Shown one piece after another: positions 37,937 through 47,247 of a DNA stretch of 64,000 bases. A program made the translations under genes and the position numbers. Source of the DNA: Nocardiopsis metallicus (GTDB lineage: Bacteria; Actinomycetota; Actinomycetes; Streptosporangiales; Streptosporangiaceae). The first letter of the stretch is position 1; each line of letters begins with the position of its first letter. Location of the stretch: contig NZ_JACHDO010000001.1 in NCBI RefSeq assembly GCF_014201115.1, positions 248,001 through 312,000 of the forward strand, in the 5' to 3' direction. The notes beneath the pieces are model-generated. The model had not been told where the DNA came from. It saw nothing but the letters and a program-made list of their open reading frames with translations, and made no database searches.

Positions 37937-37951
37937 CGAAAATGGTTGTCA
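37937..37951. promoter_or_regulatory. Zur box before znuC
   Basis: CGAAAATGGTTGTCA, 12 of 15 matches to the actinobacterial Zur consensus TGAAAATGATTTTCA as I know it. It lies in the only AT-rich stretch here. Confidence 0.7.
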
Positions 37952-37990
37952 AAATTAACAGGGGTGTCCTGTCCCTCAGGGGCCCGCCCC

Positions 37991-38362
37991 TCACAAACCC
38001 AGCATCCGGGCCGTGGCCAAGACCAGCACCACCAACATCATCAGCACGCGGGGCACCCGCTGCTGTCGGGTCAGGGCGGGCCAGGTGAGGTAGGCCAGCC
38101 ACAGGAAGAACACGGCCACCAGCAGCAGACACAGCCCGCCCAGCGGGCCGGGGGCCACCAGCCCCGCGATGAACAGTGCCCCCAACACCACCGGCGGGAT
38201 CCACCGCGGCCGTTGGTGCAGCCACACCAGGGGTACCGCGCTGCGCTGTTCGACCTTGCGGCGCAACCGCCCGGCGCCCGGTGTGAGAAGGCTGTCACCC
38301 AGGGGAAGGGGGCGTCCGCGCCCGACTCGCCGTCGTTCGTCCTCGTGCTCGGGAGAGGCCAT
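37991..38362 (-). CDS. Small membrane protein, DUF6703-like
   Basis: 123 residues with a basic, charged N-terminus (~50 residues) and then WLHQRPRWIPPVVLGALFIAG and two further hydrophobic segments (GLCLLLVAVFFLWLAYL, VLMMLVVLVLATARML). The sequence PLVWLHQRPRWIPP is like a conserved actinobacterial membrane family (DUF6703, from memory). Function unknown. Start ATG at 38360-38362; about 75 bp separate its stop from the znuC start on the same strand. Confidence 0.7.
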   Translation of the reverse strand: MASPEHEDERRRVGRGRPLPLGDSLLTPGAGRLRRKVEQRSAVPLVWLHQRPRWIPPVVLGALFIAGLVAPGPLGGLCLLLVAVFFLWLAYLTWPALTRQQRVPRVLMMLVVLVLATARMLGL

Positions 38363-38709
38363 CGCCGCCCGTTCCTGTTCTTGTGCCGCGGAGCTGTCAA
38401 CTCCGCCCGAGGACTGATGAGGGCCCTCAGGTGTGCGAACCGTGCCCCAGCTCCTGTGATAATCCTTGAATCGTTGGATCTGACCCTAGTGCAGGGATCT
38501 GGCACAGCGCCGGGCGAAGGCGCGGCAGTAGCGCGGCACCGCCGCGCGATCCCCCTCGCCCCCGCATCCCCTTCTGTTCCGGGTTTGACACGAGACGGGT
38601 CAGGAACCGCCTACATTCAGTTACTGGCCGTCTGATCAACGCTGACCGTCCGCACCACGGTGCCCGCACGTCGTGTAAGCGACGAACCCTCCGGAGGGTG
38701 TCAACTTCC
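38363..38709. other. Divergent region before the large transferase gene
   Basis: 347 bp, no gene seen. TTGACA at 38585-38590 and TACATT at 38612-38617 look like promoter boxes for the transferase, but the 21-bp spacing is too long for a standard one. A GGATCTG direct repeat flanks TAG at 38474-38500. Confidence 0.45.
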
Positions 38710-41700
38710 GTGCCCGAACCCACAGTTGTCGTGACGTTCGACGTCACCGAACCACACTTGCAGAACTGCCTCGACTCCCTGGCCCGTCAACGTGACGAGA
38801 CCCAGGGCGGGGACGCGGCGCCCGGCGGTGCCGCACGGCCGGACATCGAGGTCGTCCTCGTGCCGGTCCGCACCACCAACGGCGCCCCGAGACCGGTGCT
38901 CGCCGAACCCGGCTCCGCTGATCAGGGATCGAACGGAGCCAACGGGGAGAACGGGGACGAGGAGGGAACCCTCCCCGACCCCGACGCGCCCCGCCTCGAG
39001 GAGAACGACCAGGGCGACGAGGCCGTCGAGTCCGCCCGCGAGGACGGCCTGGCGACCGCCGAGGCCTTCGCTCAGGCGCCGCCCGCCGGGCTCAGCGTCA
39101 CCCTGTTGTCCGGCGAACCGGCCCCGAACCACCCCGAGGCGCGTTCCCTGGGCGGCGCCGCGGCCACCGGCAGCCACCTGCTCTTCCTCACCGGCTCCGA
39201 CGCGCTCACCGCCTACGCCCTGGCCTACCTGGCGCACAGCGCCGCGGACACCCGCTCGGACCTGGTCGTCGGCAACGTCTACCAGTTCAACGAACTGGGC
39301 GCCGCGCCCTCCAGGGCGCACAGGAAGTTCGGCCGCCACCGGCTGGCGGAGGACCCCCGCTCCGTGCCCGGACTGGTGGCCGACGCCACCCTGGGCAACC
39401 GGCTCTGGCGCAAGGAGTTCTGGGACTCCCTGCCCGACCTCGACGTCGCCCCGGAGGACAGCGACCTCGCCCTCGGCCGGGCCACGCTGCTCGCCCGGGC
39501 CGTCGACGTCCTGCCCGCCCCGGTCCTGCTGATGCGCGAACGCGAGAGCGCGGGCATCCCCCTGGACAGCGCGGTACTCACCCGGCGCGTCACTCTCATG
39601 CGCGAACTCTCCGCCGGGCTCACCAGCGCCGACCGCGAGCAGTGGGACCGCATCCGCCTCCAGGGCGAACTCCACCGCATGCTCCTACGGCTCGACGACG
39701 CCGACGAGCAGGTCCGCGAGACCGCTGTCGAGCTGCTGAACACCTACCTCGACGAGGTCCCCAACGCCCTCCTGCGCGGTCTCAACGTGCTGGACCGCCT
39801 GCTGCTCCACCTGGTGCGCAAACGGCGTCTGGCCGACGTGCTGGAGGTCGCGACCTTCGCCAAGAGCGTGGAGATCAAGAAGGCCACTGTCGTCCGGCAG
39901 GGGCTGGGCTACTACGTTCGCTACCCGTTCTTCGGCGCCAAGGACCCGGACAAGGCCGTGCCCCGGGAGATCTACCGCCTCGAGGACGAGATCAAGGTTC
40001 GGCAGAAGACCGAGGACATCCGCTGGGAGAACGGCCGCCTGCACATCAGCGGCCGGTTCGGCATCCGCAACCTGCGGGCCCGCAAGCGCTGGCAGCAGCA
40101 CGCGATCGCCTTCGTGGTCAACACCGCCACCAAGCGCCGAGTCCGCGTCCCGGTACGCACCCGCCTGGCCGCCGAGTACCGCCTGCCCGACCTGCCCGAC
40201 TCCGCCCGGCACGACTACGGCGGCTTCACCGTCGTCGTGGACCCGCGCCGCCTGCGCACCTCGGGGAGCTGGGTACCGGGCGAGTGGAAGGTCGAACTCG
40301 TGGTGTTCAACCGCAGCCTGGTGCGGCGCCGCATCGTGTCCAGTCCGGTGGCCGGGCCGCCCGAGCGCCCCGGCTACCAGAGCGTGGGCGAGGACGTGTG
40401 GATCCGCCCGCAGTGGAACAAGGACAAGCACCTGGTCATCGCGGTCGAACCGGCGCGCGTACGGGTCACCGAGCACCACTTCGACACCCGGACCGCTGCA
40501 CTGTCCCTGAGCGGCGAGCTGCTGTCCGCGCCCGCGGCCGAGGCCACCGAGCTCCGGCTGGTCCGGCGCCCGGGCACGGCCCAGCTCAGCTACCCGGTCA
40601 CCATCCAGGGCGGCCGCTTCGACGCCAGGATCAGGGGCGAGGAGCTCTTCGCCCGCAGCCTCAGCGAGTGCGGCGGGGTGATCCGACAGGAGGAGTGGGA
40701 CGCCCACCTGGTCACCGACGACCAGCGCACCCTCCCGCTCGTTCTGCCCGAGGACGTCGAGACCACCGCCTACGACTCCGAGGGCGCCCAGCAGCAGCTG
40801 GCCGTCCAGCGCACCTCCACCGGCCACCTCAGGCTGCGCGCGGGGCGGGCCCGGCCGGTGGTCGACCGCGCCGAGTGGCAGGAGCGCCTCCTGGTCCTGG
40901 GCGGGGACTTCCCCTCCGGTGTGGACCTGAGCATCGTCGCCAAGGCGCGGGGCCGGGACGAGGAGCACGAACTCACCGTGGAGCGGTCCGGAAACCGCTT
41001 CACGGCCCGGTTCGACCCCTCCCGCGTCGCCACCCTGTCCGGTGAGCTCTCCCTGCCGACCGGCACCTACCAGCTGTGGGGCCGGGTCAGGGAGGAGACC
41101 GCCGACAAGACCGAGGGGGCGGAGGGCGCCGGTGCAACCGGCGCGGACGCTGCCAGCGTGGACGTGGGCGTGGAGTTCGACGACACCCTCATCCACGGGC
41201 TGCCGCTGGAGACCGAGAGCCCCGAGCGCGCCTACACGCTCTCCTACCAGGGGCGCGGCATCCCGGTGCTGCAGGTCGGTACCGACCTGCGCCCCGCCGA
41301 GCGCGGCACCTTCGCCCAGCGCGAGCTCCGGGAGACCTTCTACCCGGCCCAGCGGGAGAAGGAGGTCACCGAGGGCATCCTCTTCGACACCTATACCGGG
41401 CGCCAGTACTCCGACAGCCCGCAGAGCGTCTACGCCGAGCTGCGCAAGCGGGACAGGTGGGCCGACTACCCGATGTCATGGCTGGTCGCCGACGGGCAGG
41501 TCCGACTGCCCGGCGACCTCACCCCGGTCCGGCACAAGGGTGAGGAGTACTACCGGGAACTGGCCCGCAGCCGGTACCTGGTGAGCAACTCCCGCCAGCC
41601 CGCGTGGTTCCACCGACACCCGGACCAGGTGGTCGTTCAGACCTGGCACGGGTCGATGCTGAAGCGGATCGGCTTCGACGTGGAGAACATTCGCGGCAAG

Positions 41701-42456
41701 TCGCGCGACTACTTCGACAAGCTCGCGTGGGAGACCCGGCAGTGGGACTACCTGGTCTCGCCGAGCCCCTGGGCGACCCCGATCCTGCGCAGAGCCTTCA
41801 GGTTCGAGGGCGAGGTCCTGGAGACCGGTTACCCGCGCAACGACATCTTCTTCGCACCGGACCGCGAGGCGATCGCCGAACGCACCCGGCGCCTGCTCGG
41901 CCTGCCCGAGGGCAAGAAGGTGGTGCTGTACGCGCCCACCTGGCGGGACGACAAGTACTACACGCGCGGCAAACACAAGCTCGACCTGCACCTGGACCTG
42001 CGCCGGATGTACGAGAAGCTCGGTGACGACCACGTGCTGCTGGTGCGCCGCCACCCGCGCGTGGTGGACAGCGTCCCGATCGTGGGGGAGGGGTTCGTCT
42101 ACGACGTGTCCCTGTACCCGGAGATCCAGGAGCTCTTCCTGATCACCGACGTGCTCGTGACGGACTACTCGTCGATGATGTTCGACTTCGCCAACACCGG
42201 TCGGCCCATGCTCTTCTTCACCTACGACCTGGAGAGTTACCGGGACAACCTGCGCGGGTTCTACTTCGACTTCGAGGAGACCGCGCCGGGGCCGCTGCTG
42301 ACCCGCTCGGACGACGTCATCGGGGCCCTGCTGGACATCGACGAGGTCGCGGAGAAGAGCAGCGCCTCGTATCGGTCCTTCGTGGACCAGTTCTGCCCCC
42401 TGGACGACGGTCAGGCGTCGGCCAGGGTCGTGGACCGCGTCTTCGGCAAGGACTAG
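38710..42456 (+). CDS. CDP-glycerol glycerophosphotransferase family protein, very large (teichoic-acid type)
   Basis: 1248 residues from the GTG at 38710 (GGAGG 12 nt upstream; a GTG at 38698 abuts that site and is unlikely). The first ~300 residues look like a degenerate GT-A glycosyltransferase with an acidic insert (ENDQGDEAVESAREDG); the middle ~500 residues contain several beta-rich repeats; the last ~400 are a TagB/TagF transferase with VQTWHGSMLKRIGFD, TGYPRNDIFF, VLYAPTWRDD and VLVTDYSSMMFDFANTGRPM. Such enzymes polymerise or prime glycerol/ribitol phosphate on a lipid carrier at the membrane. It probably works in teichoic acid or a related wall polymer. It stands alone and ends in a strong hairpin. 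Confidence 0.88.
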   Translation: MPEPTVVVTFDVTEPHLQNCLDSLARQRDETQGGDAAPGGAARPDIEVVLVPVRTTNGAPRPVLAEPGSADQGSNGANGENGDEEGTLPDPDAPRLEENDQGDEAVESAREDGLATAEAFAQAPPAGLSVTLLSGEPAPNHPEARSLGGAAATGSHLLFLTGSDALTAYALAYLAHSAADTRSDLVVGNVYQFNELGAAPSRAHRKFGRHRLAEDPRSVPGLVADATLGNRLWRKEFWDSLPDLDVAPEDSDLALGRATLLARAVDVLPAPVLLMRERESAGIPLDSAVLTRRVTLMRELSAGLTSADREQWDRIRLQGELHRMLLRLDDADEQVRETAVELLNTYLDEVPNALLRGLNVLDRLLLHLVRKRRLADVLEVATFAKSVEIKKATVVRQGLGYYVRYPFFGAKDPDKAVPREIYRLEDEIKVRQKTEDIRWENGRLHISGRFGIRNLRARKRWQQHAIAFVVNTATKRRVRVPVRTRLAAEYRLPDLPDSARHDYGGFTVVVDPRRLRTSGSWVPGEWKVELVVFNRSLVRRRIVSSPVAGPPERPGYQSVGEDVWIRPQWNKDKHLVIAVEPARVRVTEHHFDTRTAALSLSGELLSAPAAEATELRLVRRPGTAQLSYPVTIQGGRFDARIRGEELFARSLSECGGVIRQEEWDAHLVTDDQRTLPLVLPEDVETTAYDSEGAQQQLAVQRTSTGHLRLRAGRARPVVDRAEWQERLLVLGGDFPSGVDLSIVAKARGRDEEHELTVERSGNRFTARFDPSRVATLSGELSLPTGTYQLWGRVREETADKTEGAEGAGATGADAASVDVGVEFDDTLIHGLPLETESPERAYTLSYQGRGIPVLQVGTDLRPAERGTFAQRELRETFYPAQREKEVTEGILFDTYTGRQYSDSPQSVYAELRKRDRWADYPMSWLVADGQVRLPGDLTPVRHKGEEYYRELARSRYLVSNSRQPAWFHRHPDQVVVQTWHGSMLKRIGFDVENIRGKSRDYFDKLAWETRQWDYLVSPSPWATPILRRAFRFEGEVLETGYPRNDIFFAPDREAIAERTRRLLGLPEGKKVVLYAPTWRDDKYYTRGKHKLDLHLDLRRMYEKLGDDHVLLVRRHPRVVDSVPIVGEGFVYDVSLYPEIQELFLITDVLVTDYSSMMFDFANTGRPMLFFTYDLESYRDNLRGFYFDFEETAPGPLLTRSDDVIGALLDIDEVAEKSSASYRSFVDQFCPLDDGQASARVVDRVFGKD

Positions 42457-42485
42457 GCCGAGCCGGTAGCGGTCCGTCCGTGGCC

Positions 42486-42521
42486 GCGGGCCGTCCCCGA
42501 GCGTCATCGGGGGCGGCCCGC
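42486..42521 (+). terminator. 15-bp-stem terminator after the transferase gene
   Basis: GCGGGCCGTCCCCGA pairs with TCGGGGGCGGCCCGC (one G-U); 6-nt loop; 30 bp after the stop. Confidence 0.85.
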
Positions 42522-43025
42522 AAGGAAGAGGCTCGACGCCGCAGGCACGAGCGCCGCGCCACCCGCGCACCCAGGAACAGCCCCGCCAAGGCCGCTGAGT
42601 ACGCCAAAGCGGCCCGGCTCGAAGCCCAAGAGGCGGCGCGGCGTAAGGATGGGGTGGAGAAGACCTCCACGATGCTGGCCCGCAGCTTCGACACCGTCCG
42701 GTTCGAGGACCTGAAGATCACGAACATGACCGCCTCCGTCAAAGGCACGGCGGAGCAGCCGGGCCAGAGGGTGCGGCGCAAGTCGGGGGTTGAACCGGGC
42801 CGTCCTGGCTCAGGGGATGGGGGCTGCTCCGTGCCCGCACCGGCCACAAAGCGCCGGGCCGCGTGGAGGACGTGCCCGTTCGCAACACCAGTCTGCGTTG
42901 CGGCGACTGTCACTGGATCGACAAGGACCCGTGTCAGAGTCAAGCCGAGTTCGTCTGTAGTCGCTGGGGTTTTTCCTGCGACGCCGACACCGGTGCTTCG
43001 AACGGCGTCGCGGCAGGGCAGGACG
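42522..43025 (+). pseudogene. IS200/IS605 family TnpB, C-terminal remnant
   Basis: Three stretches in different frames together give the RuvC-like half of TnpB: VEKTSTMLARSFDTVRFEDLKITNM (read as TSTMLARSFDTV and FEDLKITNM, with the catalytic Glu), then after a slip KSGLNRAVLAQGMGAA, and in a third frame RNTSLRCGDCHWIDKDPCQS and FVCSRWGFSCDADTGAS. The zinc ribbon has lost one Cys (CSRW in place of CxxC). The N-terminal half and tnpA are missing. It cannot make a working nuclease. The right end of the element is kept downstream. Confidence 0.8.
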
Positions 43026-43133
43026 TCAGGCCGGCACCCTTTGGGGTGTGTGCTGCAGGGGTGATGCCGTGTTCGCGGTCAGGCTCTCGTGAACCTCAGC
43101 GATTCCCACTCTTCCTGGGTTGGTGGCTGGAGT

Positions 43134-43166
43134 CCCCTGCTCTTCCAGGCAGGGGAGGGTGTCAAG
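43134..43166 (+). mobile_element. IS200/IS605 right end (RE) remnant
   Basis: CCCCTGC-tcttccag-GCAGGGG hairpin followed by AGGGTGTCAAG, the usual look of an IS605-type right end in actinobacteria. In live elements the RE is part of the TnpB guide RNA (omega RNA), and the bases just after it serve as guide. Confidence 0.65.
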
Positions 43167-43174
43167 ATGGTCCC

Positions 43175-43483
43175 GTGATCGTCATCACCCGATACTCCGT
43201 GCCCGAGGCCGATACCGAGGCCTTCCGAACCGACGCCGACGCCGCGGTGGAGGTCCTCTCCCAGCGTCCGGGCTTCCGATGCCACCGCATCGGACGCGCC
43301 GCCGACGAACCCACGCTGTGGACCGTGGTCACCGAATGGGACGGCGCCGGCTACTACCGACGGGCCCTGTCGAACTTCGACGTCAAGGTCACCGCGGTGC
43401 CGCTGCTCTCGCGGGCCATCGACGAGCCCACCGCGTTCGAGATCCTTGCCAGCGGCGACACCAGCGGGGACGCTCCCTCCTGA
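43175..43483 (+). CDS. Antibiotic biosynthesis monooxygenase (ABM) domain protein
   Basis: 102 residues from a GTG at 43175. It has the dimeric alpha-beta barrel pattern of ABM proteins: VIVITRYSVPEADTEAFRTD, AVEVLSQRPGFRCHRIGRA, TLWTVVTEWDGAGYYRRAL and an alpha helix before FDVKVTAVPLLSRA. Such proteins are small oxygenases or ligand-binding dimers; function here is unknown. An in-frame extension upstream crosses the TnpB remnant and is not part of the gene. The start is only 9 bp after the IS605 right end, so its old promoter was probably replaced. Confidence 0.78.
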   Translation: MIVITRYSVPEADTEAFRTDADAAVEVLSQRPGFRCHRIGRAADEPTLWTVVTEWDGAGYYRRALSNFDVKVTAVPLLSRAIDEPTAFEILASGDTSGDAPS

Positions 43484-43695
43484 CGCCGGCTCCGCGGTGC
43501 CTGCTCCGCGTACTCGGGCGGGCTCCGGCTCCGAACGAGGAGTGCGCGCCCGCCTCCGGATTGCTCTAGCCTGGTGGGAAGCGGTCGCCCGGTGCGCCAC
43601 ATCCGTGGCTCCGCGTGCTGACCGCTTCCCAACAGACCCGACGATGTATCGCGAACAGCGATCCACCGACCGCCAGCCGGATGGAGAGTCACCCC

Positions 43696-45084
43696 ATGGC
43701 CGCCAAGTCAGAGGCAATGGACGCACTGGTCAACCTCGCCAAGCGCCGAGGTCTGGTCTACCCCTCCAGTGAGATCTACGGAGGTCTGCGCGCCGCCTGG
43801 GACTACGGCCCCCTTGGCGTGGAGCTGAAGAACAACGTCAAGCGCCAGTGGTGGCGGTCGATGGTGCAGGAGCGGGACGACATCGTCGGCCTGGACTCCA
43901 GCGTGATCCTGGCCCGCGAGGTCTGGGAGGCCTCCGGCCACGTCAAGGAGTTCGTGGACCCGCTCACCGAGTGCCAGTCCTGCCACAAGCGCTTCCGCGC
44001 GGACCACCTCATCGAGGCCTACGAGGAGAAGCACGGCAAGGAGCCGGAGGAGGGCCTGGCGGCCATCGCCTGCCCCAACTGCGGTTCCAAGGCCTCCTTC
44101 ACCGAGCCGCGCATGTTCAACGGCCTTCTGCGCACCTACCTGGGCCCGGTCCAGGACGAGAAGGGCCTCGCCTACCTGCGGCCGGAGACGGCGCAGGGCA
44201 TCTTCATCAACTACAAGAACGTCGAGCAGAGCGCCCGCCGCAAGGTTCCCTTCGGCATCGGCCAGATCGGCAAGTCGTTCCGTAACGAGATCACCCCGGG
44301 CAACTTCATCTTCCGGACCCGCGAGTTCGAGCAGATGGAGATGGAGTTCTTCTGCAAGCCCGGTACCGATGAGGAATGGCACCAGTACTGGATCGACCAG
44401 CGCCACCAGTGGTACCTGGACCTGGGCATCGCCAAGGACAACCTGCGCGTGTACGAGCACCCGCAGGAGAAGCTGTCCCACTACTCCAAGCGGACCGTGG
44501 ACCTGGAGTACCGCTTCGGCTTCCAGGGCAGTGAGTGGGGCGAGCTCGAGGGCGTGGCCAACCGCACCGACTTCGACCTGCGCACGCACGCCGAGGCGTC
44601 GGGCGTCGACCTGTCGTACTTCGACCAGGAGAACAACGAGCGCTACATCCCTTACGTCATCGAGCCCGCGGCCGGTGTCGACCGGGCGGTGCTCACGTTC
44701 ATGCTGGACGCGTACAACGTCGACGAGGCGCCCAACGCCAAGGGCAAGCTGGAGAAGCGCGCCGTGATGCGCCTGGACCCGCGCCTGTCCCCGGTCAAGG
44801 CCGCGGTCCTGCCGCTGTCGCGAAACGCCGACCTCTCGCCCAAGGCCCGCGACCTCGCCGCCCTGCTGCGCAAGCGCTGGAACGTGGAGTTCGACGACGC
44901 CGGCGCGATCGGCCGCCGCTACCGCCGCCAGGACGAGATCGGTACGCCGTTCTGCGTGACGGTGGACTTCGACACGCTTGAGGACAACGCGGTGACCGTG
45001 CGCGAGCGCGACACCATGTCACAGGAGCGCGTGTCGCTGGACCGCGTCGAGATGTACCTGCTGGAGCGCCTCCCCGGCTGCTGA
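43696..45084 (+). CDS. glyS: Glycyl-tRNA synthetase (alpha2 type, class II)
   Basis: 462 residues from the ATG at 43696, with GGAGAG 7 nt upstream. Class II motifs are visible: [26 protein letters not shown], read as [68 protein letters not shown]; and [15 protein letters not shown] (motif 3). CQSCHKRF and [10 protein letters not shown] form a zinc-like insert. It charges tRNA-Gly in the cytoplasm. A TAGCCT box at ~43568 may belong to its promoter; no T-box is seen. Ended by a hairpin. Confidence 0.96.
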   Translation: MAAKSEAMDALVNLAKRRGLVYPSSEIYGGLRAAWDYGPLGVELKNNVKRQWWRSMVQERDDIVGLDSSVILAREVWEASGHVKEFVDPLTECQSCHKRFRADHLIEAYEEKHGKEPEEGLAAIACPNCGSKASFTEPRMFNGLLRTYLGPVQDEKGLAYLRPETAQGIFINYKNVEQSARRKVPFGIGQIGKSFRNEITPGNFIFRTREFEQMEMEFFCKPGTDEEWHQYWIDQRHQWYLDLGIAKDNLRVYEHPQEKLSHYSKRTVDLEYRFGFQGSEWGELEGVANRTDFDLRTHAEASGVDLSYFDQENNERYIPYVIEPAAGVDRAVLTFMLDAYNVDEAPNAKGKLEKRAVMRLDPRLSPVKAAVLPLSRNADLSPKARDLAALLRKRWNVEFDDAGAIGRRYRRQDEIGTPFCVTVDFDTLEDNAVTVRERDTMSQERVSLDRVEMYLLERLPGC

Positions 45085-45100
45085 GGCACATCGTGTGATC

Positions 45101-45130
45101 GGCCGTCCGCCCTGCGAGGGGCGGGCGGCC
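45101..45130 (+). terminator. Hairpin terminator after glyS
   Basis: GGCCGTCCGCCC / GGGCGGGCGGCC (one G-U), 6-nt loop, followed by TTTCG. Confidence 0.85.
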
Positions 45131-45217
45131 TTTCGCGTGCTCGGTTCGGTTTTGGACCAGTCAGGCAGGCCGGACTTGGGCCTTTCGTCTGGACCACCGG
45201 CGTACAAGGGTGGGGGT

Positions 45218-45826
45218 GTGACCACCGAATTCCTTCTGACGTCCGTCATCTTGACCCTCACGCCCGGACCCGGCGTGGTCTTCACCCTCGCCGCCTCGCT
45301 CTCCCGGGGCGCGAAAGCTGGGGTGGTCGCGGCGCTCGCCTGCACCCTGGGCATCGTTCCGCACATGCTGCTGGCGCTGACCGGGGCCGCCGCGGTCCTG
45401 GCGGCCAGCCCCGCGGCCTTTGAGACGATCCGCTGGCTGGGTGTGGCCTACCTGCTGTACATGGCCTGGGGCAGCTGGACCGGGACGGGCGCCCTGACCC
45501 CGTCCGGCGGCGGCGAGGCTCCCTCGTACCGGGCGACCGTCACCAGCGCCCTGCTGGTGAACCTGCTCAACCCCAAACTCTCGCTGTTCTTCTTCGCCTT
45601 CCTGCCGCTGTTCGTGGACTCGAACGCGCCGGGGGCGCTCTGGCGCATGGCTCTGCTGAGCGCCCTGTTCATGGCGGTCACCCTGGTGATCTTCGTGGGT
45701 TACGGGCTGTGCGCGGCGCTGCTGAGCGAGCACGTGGTCACCCGTCCGGCGGTGATGGCCGTGCTCGGCCGGGTCTTCGCGGTGTCCTTCGTGGCGATGG
45801 CCGCGCATCTGGCCCTGGTGGTCTGA
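45218..45826 (+). CDS. LysE family amino-acid exporter
   Basis: 202 residues from the GTG at 45218, with six hydrophobic segments. The N-terminal LTSVILTLTPGPGVVFTLAASLSRG (LTPGPGVVF as in RhtB/LysE proteins) and LLVNLLNPKLSLFFFAFLPLFV are family hallmarks. It exports an amino acid or similar solute across the membrane; the substrate cannot be read. An in-frame upstream extension of 41 codons is poor coding sequence. Convergent with the MocR-type gene. Confidence 0.9.
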   Translation: MTTEFLLTSVILTLTPGPGVVFTLAASLSRGAKAGVVAALACTLGIVPHMLLALTGAAAVLAASPAAFETIRWLGVAYLLYMAWGSWTGTGALTPSGGGEAPSYRATVTSALLVNLLNPKLSLFFFAFLPLFVDSNAPGALWRMALLSALFMAVTLVIFVGYGLCAALLSEHVVTRPAVMAVLGRVFAVSFVAMAAHLALVV

Positions 45827-45846
45827 GCACGCCGGCGCGGGTGAGC

Positions 45847-47247
45847 TCAGGAGCGCTTGACGAGCCCGCCCAGGACGGCGATCGCCGAGGCCAGCCGGGC
45901 GGGCGGGTGCGTGCCGTAGGAGACGACCACTCCGGGCGGGCCCGGGGCCGCGCGCATCGACGACAGCGGTTCCACCCTGATCCCCTCGTGGCGGGCGCGG
46001 GCGGCCAGTTCCGCGTCGTCTACGTGCCCGGGGAGCAGCACCAGCAGGTGGATCCCGGCGGCCACGCCCTCCACCACGGCGTCGGGCAGGTGCTCGGCCA
46101 CCGCCCGGACGGCGGCGTCGCGGCGCCTGCGGTGCCGGGTGCGCATCGTGCGCAGGTGCCGCTCCAACGCCCCGGAGCGCAGCAGTTCGGCCAGGGCCAG
46201 CTGGGGCAGGACGGGGGAGCCGAGATCGGTGGCCCAGCGGGCGCGCACGAGGTCCTCGTGCAGGTGGGCGGGGGCGACCAACCAGCCGATCCGGAGGCCG
46301 GGGCCGAGGGTCTTGGACAGGCTCGAGACGTGCGCGACGCGTTCGGGGTCCATCCCGTGCAGGGCGCGCACCGGGCGGCGGTCGTAGCGGTACTCGGAGT
46401 CGTAGTCGTCCTCGATGACCAGCCCGTTCCGCTCCCGTGCCCAGGCCAGGAGGGCGCGGCGGCGGGCGGGGGAGAGGACCACCCCGGTGGGGAACTGGTG
46501 CGCGGGCGTGGTGAGTACCGTCGCGGTGCCGGTCGCGGCGAGCTCGGCCACGACCAGGCCCTCCCGGTCGACAGGGACCGGGACGAGCCCGGCCATCCAG
46601 TGGTCGAGGATGCGCCGGTTGCCCTCGGCCCCGGGATCCTCGACCGCCACCGTGCCGAGCCCCCGGTCGAGCAGGACCCGCGCCAGCAGGCTGAGCGCTC
46701 CGGTCACCCCGCCGGTGACGATGATCCGTTCAGGGGAGGCGAGCACGCCACGGCTGCGTGCCAGCCAGGAGGAGAGTTCAGTGCGCAGTTCGTACGAGCC
46801 CTGAGCCGGTGCGTAGCTGAGCGCGCGGCCGCCGGAACCGCTCAGGACGGTGTTCTCGGCCCGCAGCCAGGCGGCCCGGGGGAAGGCGGACAGGTCGGGC
46901 GTGCCGGTGGAGATGTCCAGCAGGTCCGGCTCCGCGCCCGCTTCTCCCGGGTTAGGGGAGATGGGGCCGGTGGTCGTCGCCGCAGGCGCGGGGCTCGCAC
47001 TCACCACGGTGCCCCCGCCCCGGTTCGCGGTGAGCAGGCCTTCCTCGGTGAGGCGTCGGTAGGCCTCGACCACGGTGCCCCGCGCCACGCCGAGCTCCTC
47101 GGCCAGTGCCCGAGTGGGCGGCATCCGGGTCCCGGTCTCCACCCGACCCTCCCGGAGGGCGGTGCGCACCTGACTCACCAGCCAGGCCACCCGCCGTCCT
47201 CGGGGGACGTCACGGGTGTGGAGCTGGAGGAAGTTCGTGCCGCTCAT
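45847..47247 (-). CDS. MocR/PdxR family regulator (GntR HTH fused to aminotransferase domain)
   Basis: 466 residues from the ATG at 47245-47247. A GntR winged helix is at ~20-85 (MPPTRALAEELGVARGTVVEAYRRL), then a fold-type I aminotransferase domain with NPGEAGAEPDLLDISTGTPD, GGVTGALSLLARVLLDRG, VIEDDYDSEYRYDRRP and the PLP-lysine motif HVSSLSKTLGPGLRIGWL. Such proteins often control PLP synthesis or amino-acid genes and bind PLP as effector. No pdxST is nearby; the LysE exporter next door (convergent) is a possible target. Ribosome site is weak. Confidence 0.9.
   Translation of the reverse strand: MSGTNFLQLHTRDVPRGRRVAWLVSQVRTALREGRVETGTRMPPTRALAEELGVARGTVVEAYRRLTEEGLLTANRGGGTVVSASPAPAATTTGPISPNPGEAGAEPDLLDISTGTPDLSAFPRAAWLRAENTVLSGSGGRALSYAPAQGSYELRTELSSWLARSRGVLASPERIIVTGGVTGALSLLARVLLDRGLGTVAVEDPGAEGNRRILDHWMAGLVPVPVDREGLVVAELAATGTATVLTTPAHQFPTGVVLSPARRRALLAWARERNGLVIEDDYDSEYRYDRRPVRALHGMDPERVAHVSSLSKTLGPGLRIGWLVAPAHLHEDLVRARWATDLGSPVLPQLALAELLRSGALERHLRTMRTRHRRRRDAAVRAVAEHLPDAVVEGVAAGIHLLVLLPGHVDDAELAARARHEGIRVEPLSSMRAAPGPPGVVVSYGTHPPARLASAIAVLGGLVKRS

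Noticed and set aside
38585..38617. TTGACA and TACATT as the promoter of the large transferase gene
   Set aside because: The boxes are 21 bp apart, beyond the 16-19 bp range of normal sigma-70-type promoters.
42480..43064. A 194-residue gene after the transferase
   Set aside because: Only its first part is TnpB-like; the rest is out of frame with the TnpB sequence found in the other two frames. It is a pseudogene.
43484..43695. T-box element before glyS
   Set aside because: No T-box sequence or specifier stem was seen in the 212-bp gap.
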